From Candidatus Cloacimonadota bacterium (GTDB taxonomy: Bacteria > Cloacimonadota > Cloacimonadia > Cloacimonadales > Cloacimonadaceae), in NCBI GenBank assembly GCA_017995495.1, contig JAGOIS010000024.1, positions 1 to 13,068 of the forward strand: a stretch of 13,068 nucleotides of DNA, written 5' to 3'. The notes beneath the pieces are model-generated. The model was given only the letters and a program-made list of their open reading frames with translations. It was not told where the DNA came from and did not search any database. This document shows, one piece after another, positions 1 to 9,414 of this stretch; the stretch's first letter is position 1; each line of letters opens with the position of its first letter. The position numbers were made by a program, and so were the translations under genes.

Positions 1-2
1 AG

Positions 3-116
3 CGCGAGGCCAACACTCTGGGTTCGAAGTTCTCCACGGCCAAAACCTATCCGTATATCCTCAACCTGAAGGAAGAGGTGGAAAAATGCCGGGAGATCGT
101 GCAGAATGTCGCCTGA
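3..116 (+). CDS. yicC: YicC family endoribonuclease, C-terminal fragment (5' end outside window)
   Basis: Only the last 37 codons are present, reading from base 3 to a TGA at 114-116. The visible residues include REANTLGSKF, followed by a YPYILNLKEEVEKCREIVQN segment. This matches the conserved C-terminus of the YicC/DUF1732 family (typically REANTIGSK, then a K-EE-EK-RE-VQN helix). Known for the family: YicC acts as an endoribonuclease linked to small-RNA decay in E. coli, and the gene often sits near gmk and rpoZ. The next gene starts 11 bases before this stop in another frame, which suggests co-translation. The catalytic core lies upstream of the window, so only family membership can be stated. 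The short length is the main limit, but the REANT-GSK and K-E-VQN blocks are distinctive. Confidence 0.85.
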   Translation, partial: REANTLGSKFSTAKTYPYILNLKEEVEKCREIVQNVA

Positions 117-543
117 ACCCCTGTTGAACTGGCGTTCCTGGCCATTTATGGAGAGGCCCAAAACCTCCGTGCTGTTGATGGCTTTCCTGATCTTTCTGGC
201 TTGGTTTTTATGGAATCTGGCCGTGAAACAGTGGCAGCAGCCGTGGTTCTACTTTCTGGGAATGCTGTTGGTTTTGGGCAACCTTCTCCCCTACTTCATC
301 CCCACCACCTACTATCTATATGAATACGAGATAGTCATCTACTATCTTTTTTTGAAGATAACCCGCCGTTACACGGATTTCGGCTGTTTTTACAGCGACA
401 AGCGCGGTATGACGCTCAGCACCTTCAAACTGCCCAGACGGCTGGATGCCTTCAGGGGGCAGTCGTTGCGCTATTCCAAGTCCCAGGCGGAAAAAGAACA
501 ACTCACCGAGATCCTCACCCGGAAGATCGGTAAACAATACTGA
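106..543 (+). CDS. Small membrane protein of unknown function, two helices plus possible PH-like tail
   Basis: This 145-residue protein is not recognised by name. Two hydrophobic helices are visible at about residues 21-40 and 47-67, joined by a short turn containing KQWQQPW. A polar, Tyr-rich and basic part follows. Residues 68-122 alternate in a beta-strand-like way (YLYEYEIVIYYLFLKITRRY, then LPRRLDAFRGQSLRY) and end in a charged helix. That order, two helices then a small beta domain with 'e-eivi' and 'rl-a-rg-s-r' patterns, resembles bacterial PH-like (bPH) membrane proteins, but the match is loose and is my inference. The tail is probably cytoplasmic because of its many Lys and Arg residues. 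The ATG at 106 is preceded by GGGAG at 91-95 and overlaps the yicC end by 11 bases. RNase R starts 9 bases after its stop. The gene is thus sandwiched between two ribonucleases, and its role is unknown. Confidence 0.8.
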   Translation: MSPEPLLNWRSWPFMERPKTSVLLMAFLIFLAWFLWNLAVKQWQQPWFYFLGMLLVLGNLLPYFIPTTYYLYEYEIVIYYLFLKITRRYTDFGCFYSDKRGMTLSTFKLPRRLDAFRGQSLRYSKSQAEKEQLTEILTRKIGKQY

Positions 544-546
544 GGT
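541..546 (+). promoter_or_regulatory. Ribosome binding site supporting a TTG start for RNase R
   Basis: TGAGGT overlaps the stop codon of the preceding gene and lies 6 bases before the TTG at 553. No ATG or GTG in the same frame lies nearby upstream. This spacing is the main reason to accept the TTG start. Confidence 0.6.
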
Positions 547-552
547 TACACA

Positions 553-2847
553 TTGAACAACGAACATATCAGCGAGCGGGTCATCGACCTGTTTTCGCGC
601 AATTTCAACAAGCCATTGTCCTACAATGAACTGGTGGTTGAGCTGCAACTCACCAAAAAGGAAAAATCCCTGCTTTCGGAAACACTGCAGGAGATGATGG
701 TGGAAGGAACTCTAGCCAAAAAGAGCCGCAAGTTCAGCCTGATCATCAAAAATCCTGAAACCACCCCGGCAGCCGAAGCACCCCTGAATCCCAAACTCCT
801 GGAGGGTGTTTTCGACGCCACGCCCCTGGCCAAAAACCTCTCCTTCGCCTTTGTGAGAACCGAAAAAGGTGATTTCTTCATCAGCGCGGAAGACACCCTG
901 AACGCCTATCACGGGGATATAGTCAATATCGAACCGATCTTTCGCAAGGGCAAGGCGGATCGCGCCTACGTCCGCAAGATCGTGAAGCGGGCCAACGAGA
1001 TCCTGGCTGGAGACATCAGATACAGCGGCCAGCGCCTGATCTTCATCAGCAGCAACCTGAAGATCCACAACTGGTTCGAAGTAACCGATCCCGGAGCAGC
1101 CAAGGAAGGCGAAAAGGTGGTCTTGCAGGTGAGCAACTGGGGTAACCCGGTGTTGGGCAAAATGCCCGTGGGCAACGTGATCGAGATCCTGGGACCCTCG
1201 GGAGACCCGCAGGTGGAATTGATGGCCGTGATCAGGCAGTATCAGCTTCCCCTGGAGTTTTCTGAGGAGGTGCTGGCAGAAGCCCAGCAGATCCCACAGG
1301 AGATCAGGCCGGAGGAATTCAGTAACCGCCTGGACCTGCGGGAGCTTTTCACCTTCACGATCGACCCTGCCTCCGCCAAAGACTTCGACGACGCCATATC
1401 CCTGGAAACCACGGCCAAGGGTTGGCGCCTCTATGTGCACATAGCCGACGTTGCCCACTACGTGAAACCTGGAGGCGCCATCTTTGAGGAAGCCGCCCTT
1501 CGAGGCAACAGCTTCTACTTCCCCAAGAAAGTGATCCCCATGCTGCCGGAACTCCTTTCCAACAAAGTTTGCAGCCTGCGTCCGGATGAGGATAAACTAA
1601 CCCTGAGCGTGATCACGGAGTTTGACCAAAGCGGCAGGATCCTGAACCAAAAGCTGGCGGAAACAGTGATCCGCAGCAACCACCGGCTCAGTTATGAGCA
1701 GGTCGACGTTTTGTTCGCAGGTGGCGCCAGCGATCTTCCGGAAGATCTGGTGAAAACCCTTTCAGAAGCACGCAAGCTGTCGGCAGTGCTGTCCCGGAAA
1801 CGCCTGGCGGAAGGCTACATCTTTTTCGACCTGCCGGAGCTGGAATACGAGTATGACGACGAAGGCTTGATCCGCAGGTTCAATCTGGCGGAGGAGACTG
1901 AGTCGCACAAACTGATCGAGAATTTCATGCTGGTGGCCAATGAGTTCACCGCCATCAAACTGACCCAGCTCTCCCCCACAACTCTGTACCGCATCCACGA
2001 GGACCCGGACCCTGAGAAGATAGAAAAGCTGACTGAGCTGCTCTCCTACTATGGAATCCCCTATTACGACCGCGGTTCGTTGAACGCCTCCATGCAATAT
2101 CTGCTAACCTCCCTGCCGGGACCCGATTATCACAGGGTGTTCGATCACATCATCCTGCGCAGCATGAAAAAGGCCAAATACTCCACTCAACACATCCGCC
2201 ATTTTGGGCTGGGCATGGAGACCTACACCCACTTCACCAGCCCCATCCGCCGGCTTTGCGACCTCTTGATCCACCACCTCTGCAAAGCCGCCATACTGAA
2301 AACCAGCCCGGTCAGATTTACCGCGGAAACGCTGCGCCACTACGCCTATGTGGCCTCTGAGCAAGAACTTAGGGCCGACCAAGCGGAGCGGGACATCGAA
2401 CGTAATTACAGTATGGCGTACATGAAGAAATTCGTGGGGGAACGCTTCAGTGGGATTGTGGTCTCAGCAAAGTCCAGCGGGCTGATCGTGAGGCTCAGCG
2501 AGATCCCGGTCAGCGCCATCCTCAAGACCTCAAACCTCCCTGGCGGCAAGTGGCAATTCCGGGATAGGGAAATGCGCTTTGTAAACCCTTCCAACAATGA
2601 TTACTACCAGCTTATGGACAAAGTTTTAGTTCAAATCATGGATGTTAGTGATGACATATATTTGGAGTTACAAAACACCAAAGACGCGCATCAGCATCTG
2701 GCCACGATTTTGCCCAAAATTGGCAATTCAGGCTCCGACAGGCGCTTACCCCAAAACAAGGGCGGCAGGCCCAGAAATGCAGTTGACTATAAGGGCGGCC
2801 ATAAAAAAAGTGGTCAGAATAAGAACAGCCGCAGAGGAAAGAGATGA
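553..2847 (+). CDS. rnr: Ribonuclease R, 3'-5' exoribonuclease of the RNase II/VacB family
   Basis: Degrades RNA processively from the 3' end, including structured RNA, using two metal ions in the cytoplasm. The 764 residues show the full RNase R order: an N-terminal winged-helix-like segment (about 1-60), cold-shock OB domains (about 80-240), an RNB catalytic domain (about 258-590), an S1 domain (about 628-710) and a basic Gly/Asn/Lys/Arg tail (about 715-764). The metal-binding motif DPASAKDFDD places acidic residues at D271, D277, D279 and D280, with the same spacing as the E. coli enzyme. The second hallmark, THFTSPIRR, lies at 559-567, although the usual following YPD reads LCD here. The TTG start is supported by TGAGGT 6 bases upstream. 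The last codons overlap murI by 4 bases. Bases 2581-2670, encoding part of the S1 region, are far more AT-rich than the rest of the gene. Confidence 0.97.
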   Translation: MNNEHISERVIDLFSRNFNKPLSYNELVVELQLTKKEKSLLSETLQEMMVEGTLAKKSRKFSLIIKNPETTPAAEAPLNPKLLEGVFDATPLAKNLSFAFVRTEKGDFFISAEDTLNAYHGDIVNIEPIFRKGKADRAYVRKIVKRANEILAGDIRYSGQRLIFISSNLKIHNWFEVTDPGAAKEGEKVVLQVSNWGNPVLGKMPVGNVIEILGPSGDPQVELMAVIRQYQLPLEFSEEVLAEAQQIPQEIRPEEFSNRLDLRELFTFTIDPASAKDFDDAISLETTAKGWRLYVHIADVAHYVKPGGAIFEEAALRGNSFYFPKKVIPMLPELLSNKVCSLRPDEDKLTLSVITEFDQSGRILNQKLAETVIRSNHRLSYEQVDVLFAGGASDLPEDLVKTLSEARKLSAVLSRKRLAEGYIFFDLPELEYEYDDEGLIRRFNLAEETESHKLIENFMLVANEFTAIKLTQLSPTTLYRIHEDPDPEKIEKLTELLSYYGIPYYDRGSLNASMQYLLTSLPGPDYHRVFDHIILRSMKKAKYSTQHIRHFGLGMETYTHFTSPIRRLCDLLIHHLCKAAILKTSPVRFTAETLRHYAYVASEQELRADQAERDIERNYSMAYMKKFVGERFSGIVVSAKSSGLIVRLSEIPVSAILKTSNLPGGKWQFRDREMRFVNPSNNDYYQLMDKVLVQIMDVSDDIYLELQNTKDAHQHLATILPKIGNSGSDRRLPQNKGGRPRNAVDYKGGHKKSGQNKNSRRGKR
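2581..2670 (+). other. AT-rich island inside the RNase R gene
   Basis: Hand count gives 30 G/C in 90 bases (33%), against clearly GC-rich flanks. The island encodes the last strands of the S1 domain. It contains TATATTTG at 2657-2664, which fits the TAnnTTTG form of the -7 element described in Bacteroidetes, about 180 bases before murI. I see no good TTG element at the matching upstream distance, so an internal promoter is only a possibility. Confidence 0.4.
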
Positions 2848-3644
2848 AAAAGCCGATCGGGATATTCGATTCCGGGGTGGGAGGCCTCACCGTTTACAAA
2901 GCGATCCGGTCTGCGTTTCCAGAAGAGGATCTGATATATTTTGGAGACACTGCCCGGGTGCCCTATGGCCCCAAATCCCGCAACACCATCATCGAATACT
3001 CGGTGCAAAATGCCCGCTTCCTGCTGCAGAAAGGGATCAAGATCCTGATCGTTGCCTGCAACACCTCTTCCGCCGTGGCCCTGTCTGAACTGACGGGCCT
3101 CACTGGTATCCCCATCATCGGTGTGATCGCTCCGGGTGCTGAAATGGCGGCGAGCCTCACCAAGAACCAGCGGATAGGGGTGATCGGGACCGAGGGAACG
3201 GTGCGTTCCGCGGCTTACACCGAGGCTATCCGCGAGATCATCCCTGAGGCGGAGGTTTTTTCCCAGGCCTGTCCCCTCTTCGTTCCTCTGGTCGAGGAAG
3301 GCTGGCTGGAACATCCGGCCACCCGCCAGGTGGCGCACGCCTACCTTGATCCCTACAAGGACAGGAACATCGACACCCTGGTGCTTGGCTGCACCCACTA
3401 TCCCCTGCTGAAGAAGATCATCGGCGAGGTTGTGGGACCCCGGATCAATCTGGTGGACAGTGCCGACGCCATTGCCAAGTATCTGCGCAATCTCCTCCCC
3501 GAGGAATACGACGGCCAGGCAGGGACCGACAAATTTTTCGTGAGCGACAACGAGGACAAGTTTGCCCAGATCGCCCACCGCATCCTGGGTTCGCAGCCCA
3601 GCCAGTTGCAGCGGGTGCGCCTGTTCGAAAGTTGGTTCGAATAG
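2844..3644 (+). CDS. murI: Glutamate racemase
   Basis: Interconverts L- and D-glutamate without a cofactor, supplying D-Glu for peptidoglycan in the cytoplasm. The 266 residues fit the family length. All hallmark motifs are visible: GIFDSGVGGLTV near the N-terminus (D9, S10), YFGDTARVPYG at 32-42, VACNTSSA with catalytic Cys72, and LGCTHYPLL with catalytic Cys183 and the adjoining His185. These two cysteines are the paired acid/base residues of the two-base mechanism. The ATG shares ATGA with the RNase R stop, and AGAGGAA at 2833-2839 is a good ribosome binding site 4 bases upstream, so translation is probably coupled to rnr. The product implies a peptidoglycan-containing cell wall. An aspartate racemase is less likely given these exact motifs. 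Confidence 0.97.
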   Translation: MKKPIGIFDSGVGGLTVYKAIRSAFPEEDLIYFGDTARVPYGPKSRNTIIEYSVQNARFLLQKGIKILIVACNTSSAVALSELTGLTGIPIIGVIAPGAEMAASLTKNQRIGVIGTEGTVRSAAYTEAIREIIPEAEVFSQACPLFVPLVEEGWLEHPATRQVAHAYLDPYKDRNIDTLVLGCTHYPLLKKIIGEVVGPRINLVDSADAIAKYLRNLLPEEYDGQAGTDKFFVSDNEDKFAQIAHRILGSQPSQLQRVRLFESWFE

Positions 3645-3657
3645 CATCTCAGAATAA

Positions 3658-6746
<3,089 letters not shown>

Positions 6747-6769
6747 TCAATCAAATATATTACAAGATT

Positions 6770-6774
6770 GGGAG
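6770..6774 (+). promoter_or_regulatory. Ribosome binding site that fixes the start of the zinc-ribbon gene
   Basis: GGGAG lies 5 bases before the ATG at 6780. An in-frame TTG at 6768 and GTG at 6774 overlap this element, so neither can use it. The ATG is therefore the better start. Confidence 0.6.
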
Positions 6775-6779
6775 TGAAT

Positions 6780-7577
6780 ATGCGTTGTAAACACTGTGAC
6801 GCGCGTCTGGCCGCCCACGATTTCTGGTGCGCCAACTGCGGAAAACAGACCCAGGTGATCACCAAGGACCTCTCTTCCTGGGCCAGCCTCAAACAAACCT
6901 GGAATAAATACAAGCCCCTGAAGGGACTGAACATCCCGGCCGCCGCCCTGCCGATCGTGGCGGGAGTGGTCCCGATCATTGTGCTGCTGTTGATCCTCAA
7001 TGCCTTCGGTCATATGGATCTTTCTCAAAGCCAGTCAACAGGGAGCCTTTTCCTGAACCTGTTTCTTATATTGGTGGGTGTATCCATCTTTATTCCCATG
7101 CTGTTGATCCCCTACAAACCCACCTGCGCGGAACCAGGCTACACCATCACGATCAAGGAGATGCAGGCGGCGATGAAGCATTATCCTCGCTATCTGGCGC
7201 TCACCCTGATCGCGGCCCTGTATTTCCTGATCATCCACCTCATCTGCTTTGGCCTGCCCATATTCGGTAGCGACCCGATCTTGCGCCTGGTTTGGATCGT
7301 TCTGGTCAATTACTTCCTGGCGATATTCCTGCCGGTCCCGGTGTTGATGGAACGGCTGAAACTGAGTCCCTGGCAGGCAGTGAAAACATCCTACCGGAAT
7401 TTCCACGTGGTCCGCTGGCAGCTCTACCTTTTGGTGCTTATCCTGCTGGTCATCAATCTTGTGGCCGCCGCCCTGGCCCTGGTTTTGCTGATCTTCACCC
7501 TGCCGCTGTCCTGGTTTGCCGTGCGTGATTACACGGACCGCCTGCTGGAATACGAGATCATCCGCGCCCATAAATAG
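6780..7577 (+). CDS. Zinc-ribbon multi-pass membrane protein of unknown function
   Basis: Starting at the ATG gives 265 residues. The N-terminus carries two CxxC pairs (C3/C6 and C17/C20, 10 residues apart) ending in CGKQ, a typical small zinc ribbon. A basic linker (about 28-50) leads to about five hydrophobic stretches near residues 53-76, 88-111, 137-160, 168-189 and 213-245; the last is long enough for one extended or two short helices. The segment LKLSPWQAVKTSYRNF before the last helix resembles the 'P-eA-k-Sw' cytoplasmic loop seen in several broad membrane families (YciC-like or DUF975-like), but I cannot assign one. The zinc ribbon should be cytoplasmic. The gene follows nrdJ by 33 bases, in an AT-rich gap without a visible hairpin, and precedes apbE by 11 bases. 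Its function is unknown. Confidence 0.85.
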   Translation: MRCKHCDARLAAHDFWCANCGKQTQVITKDLSSWASLKQTWNKYKPLKGLNIPAAALPIVAGVVPIIVLLLILNAFGHMDLSQSQSTGSLFLNLFLILVGVSIFIPMLLIPYKPTCAEPGYTITIKEMQAAMKHYPRYLALTLIAALYFLIIHLICFGLPIFGSDPILRLVWIVLVNYFLAIFLPVPVLMERLKLSPWQAVKTSYRNFHVVRWQLYLLVLILLVINLVAAALALVLLIFTLPLSWFAVRDYTDRLLEYEIIRAHK

Positions 7578-7588
7578 GGAGAGAGCGC

Positions 7589-8617
7589 TTGAGCAAAAAG
7601 GAAATCACTTCCCTCTTCCTGCTTTTGGCGGTGATCGCCTACGGCGCTTGGACCTGGTTCAACCGCTCCTATCGGGACACGCGCATGGACCCGGACCTCT
7701 TGGACACCGTGGTGACAATTTCCGCCAAATCGAAAAGCAAGAACGTCAGCGCCCAGATCGATTCCGTTTTTGCCTACATGCGAGGATTCGAGGCCAAATT
7801 CAATGACTACGATCCCCAAAGCTGGGTCTCCCAGGTCAATTCCGCCAAGGGCAGGCCTGTGCGGATGGATGCCGACGCCTATGAACTGCTCTGCCTGGCG
7901 GACAGCCTATACCAGCTTACCGACGGCGCTTTCGACATCACCATCAAGCCGCTTTACGACCTCTGGGGCTTCAGCACCCTGGGCGCGGTGAACGACACCC
8001 TTCCACCCCAGCCCCCGGATTCGCTGGCGATCGGCGAAACACTTAAAAAGGTTGGGTTCAACCGGGTTCGCTTCAACAAAAATCGCATCATCCTGCCCCG
8101 GGGCATGCAGATCACTTTTGGCGCTTTGGCCAAGGGTTACGTTCTGGACAAAGCCCGCGAATTCATGCAAGCGGGCAAATTCATCAGCGGCCAGATCGAC
8201 TGCACCAGCAGCATGACCTTTTTTGGCCAGTCCATCGCCCAGATCGTGGGCGTGAAGCACCCCCGGGCAAACCAGCAGCAACAGACGATCGGCAGTTTCA
8301 AGATGCTTAACGGCTCCCTGAGCACCTCTGGCGACTATCAGCTCTACTTTGAGCATGACAACCGGCGCTACCACCATATTCTGGATCCCCACACCGGCTG
8401 GCCTGTTGAAAACGTCTTCTCCGTGACGGTGATAAATCCCTCCGCGGCCTGGGCGGACGGCCTTTCCACCGCCCTCTTCCTGCTGCCGCCGCAAACCGCG
8501 ATCGAAAAACTGAAACGCCATCCCCAAAGCAACGCGGTGATCTTCCATCAGGAAAACGGGCAGATCGTCTCGCTAAAGAGCATGGGCATGAAGGACCTCG
8601 ACTGGCACGACCAATGA
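7589..8617 (+). CDS. apbE: FAD:protein FMN transferase (ApbE family) with N-terminal membrane anchor
   Basis: ApbE attaches FMN from FAD to Thr/Ser residues of targets such as RnfG/RnfD or NqrC/NqrB, outside the cytoplasmic membrane. The 342 residues begin with a hydrophobic segment (about 7-24) that could be a signal anchor; no lipoprotein cysteine is seen. Family blocks: FDITIKPLYDLWGF (115-128), FGALAKGYVLDKA (177-189), LSTSGDYQLYF (244-254), YHHILDPHTGWPV (261-273) and ADGLSTALFLL (289-299), whose D290 and T294 would be magnesium ligands. The usual NAGG(N/D) loop is absent: the aligned stretch reads IDCTSS at 203-208. Activity is therefore less certain than the fold. The TTG start follows GGGAG at 7577-7581, which overlaps the stop of the preceding gene. 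The gene overlaps folE2 by 4 bases. Target flavoproteins are not in the window. Confidence 0.9.
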   Translation: MSKKEITSLFLLLAVIAYGAWTWFNRSYRDTRMDPDLLDTVVTISAKSKSKNVSAQIDSVFAYMRGFEAKFNDYDPQSWVSQVNSAKGRPVRMDADAYELLCLADSLYQLTDGAFDITIKPLYDLWGFSTLGAVNDTLPPQPPDSLAIGETLKKVGFNRVRFNKNRIILPRGMQITFGALAKGYVLDKAREFMQAGKFISGQIDCTSSMTFFGQSIAQIVGVKHPRANQQQQTIGSFKMLNGSLSTSGDYQLYFEHDNRRYHHILDPHTGWPVENVFSVTVINPSAAWADGLSTALFLLPPQTAIEKLKRHPQSNAVIFHQENGQIVSLKSMGMKDLDWHDQ

Positions 8618-9396
8618 TGAACATCCCCGATCTGCAGTCCCAGAGCGACGCTCGCCGCATTGGCATCGACAAGGTGGGTGTGAAGGGGATCAATTATCCC
8701 ATCGTTGTGGACGATCAGGCCCGCGGCACGCAAGCCACCATCGGCGAACTCAACATCTATGTGGACCTCCACCACAGCAAGCGGGGCACCCATATGTCGC
8801 GTTTCGTGGAGGTGCTCAACCGCTATCACCAGGACAGCATCATCGGCCAGCTCGACAAACTGCTCCTGGACCTGAAATCCACCCTCAAGGCAGACGCCGC
8901 TTACATCGACATCGTTTTCCCCTATTTCCTCACCAAGCACGCCCCGGTTTCCGGCATGGCCTCTCTGATGGACTACAAGTGCTTTTTCAACGCCTCCTAC
9001 GCCGAAAGCTACGAACTCTGGATCGGTGCGGTTGTGCCGGTTACCGCGCTCTGTCCCTGTTCCAAGGAGATCTCCGACGCCGGGGCTCACAACCAGCGGT
9101 CTCTGGTGACCCTCAAGGTCCGCTACCGCGAATTCGTTTGGCTGGAAGAGCTGATCGCCGTTGCCGAGGAGGCCGCCAGCTGTCCGGTGTATCCTCTGCT
9201 GAAGCGGCGGGACGAAAAGTTTGTGACGGAGGCGGCCTATGCCAAACCCCGCTTTGTGGAAGACATCGTCCGCGAAGTGACAAGCAGGCTGGAGGCCGAT
9301 TCCCGAGTGCTGGAGTTCTATGTGGAGGCGGACAGTTTTGAATCCATCCACAACCACAACGCCTACGCGATGGTCTGGCGCCATCCGCGGATCTGA
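8614..9396 (+). CDS. folE2: GTP cyclohydrolase I type B (FolE2)
   Basis: Converts GTP to 7,8-dihydroneopterin triphosphate, the first step towards tetrahydrofolate and also towards queuosine precursors, in the cytoplasm. The 260 residues carry the type IB hallmarks: RGTHMSRF (57-64), PVTALCPCSKEIS (142-154) with C147, GAHNQRS with H159, and ESIHNHNAYA close to the C-terminus. C147 and H159 match the numbering I recall for the Neisseria gonorrhoeae FolE2 metal site. Type IB enzymes do not need zinc, in contrast to FolE. Two consecutive ATG codons (8614, 8617) could each serve as start; no strong ribosome binding site is seen, so translation probably depends on coupling to apbE through the ATGA overlap. 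Whether the genome also has folE cannot be seen here. Confidence 0.97.
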   Translation: MMNIPDLQSQSDARRIGIDKVGVKGINYPIVVDDQARGTQATIGELNIYVDLHHSKRGTHMSRFVEVLNRYHQDSIIGQLDKLLLDLKSTLKADAAYIDIVFPYFLTKHAPVSGMASLMDYKCFFNASYAESYELWIGAVVPVTALCPCSKEISDAGAHNQRSLVTLKVRYREFVWLEELIAVAEEAASCPVYPLLKRRDEKFVTEAAYAKPRFVEDIVREVTSRLEADSRVLEFYVEADSFESIHNHNAYAMVWRHPRI

Positions 9397-9414
9397 GCCG
9401 GGATCTTCCCCACC

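Noticed and set aside
6747..6779. Possible promoter in the AT-rich gap after nrdJ (TATATT at 6756-6761)
   Set aside because: No acceptable -35 element at 16-18 bases upstream (GGTCCA at 17), and the TAnnTTTG form does not fit either. The gap can be explained as a simple intergenic spacer with a ribosome binding site.
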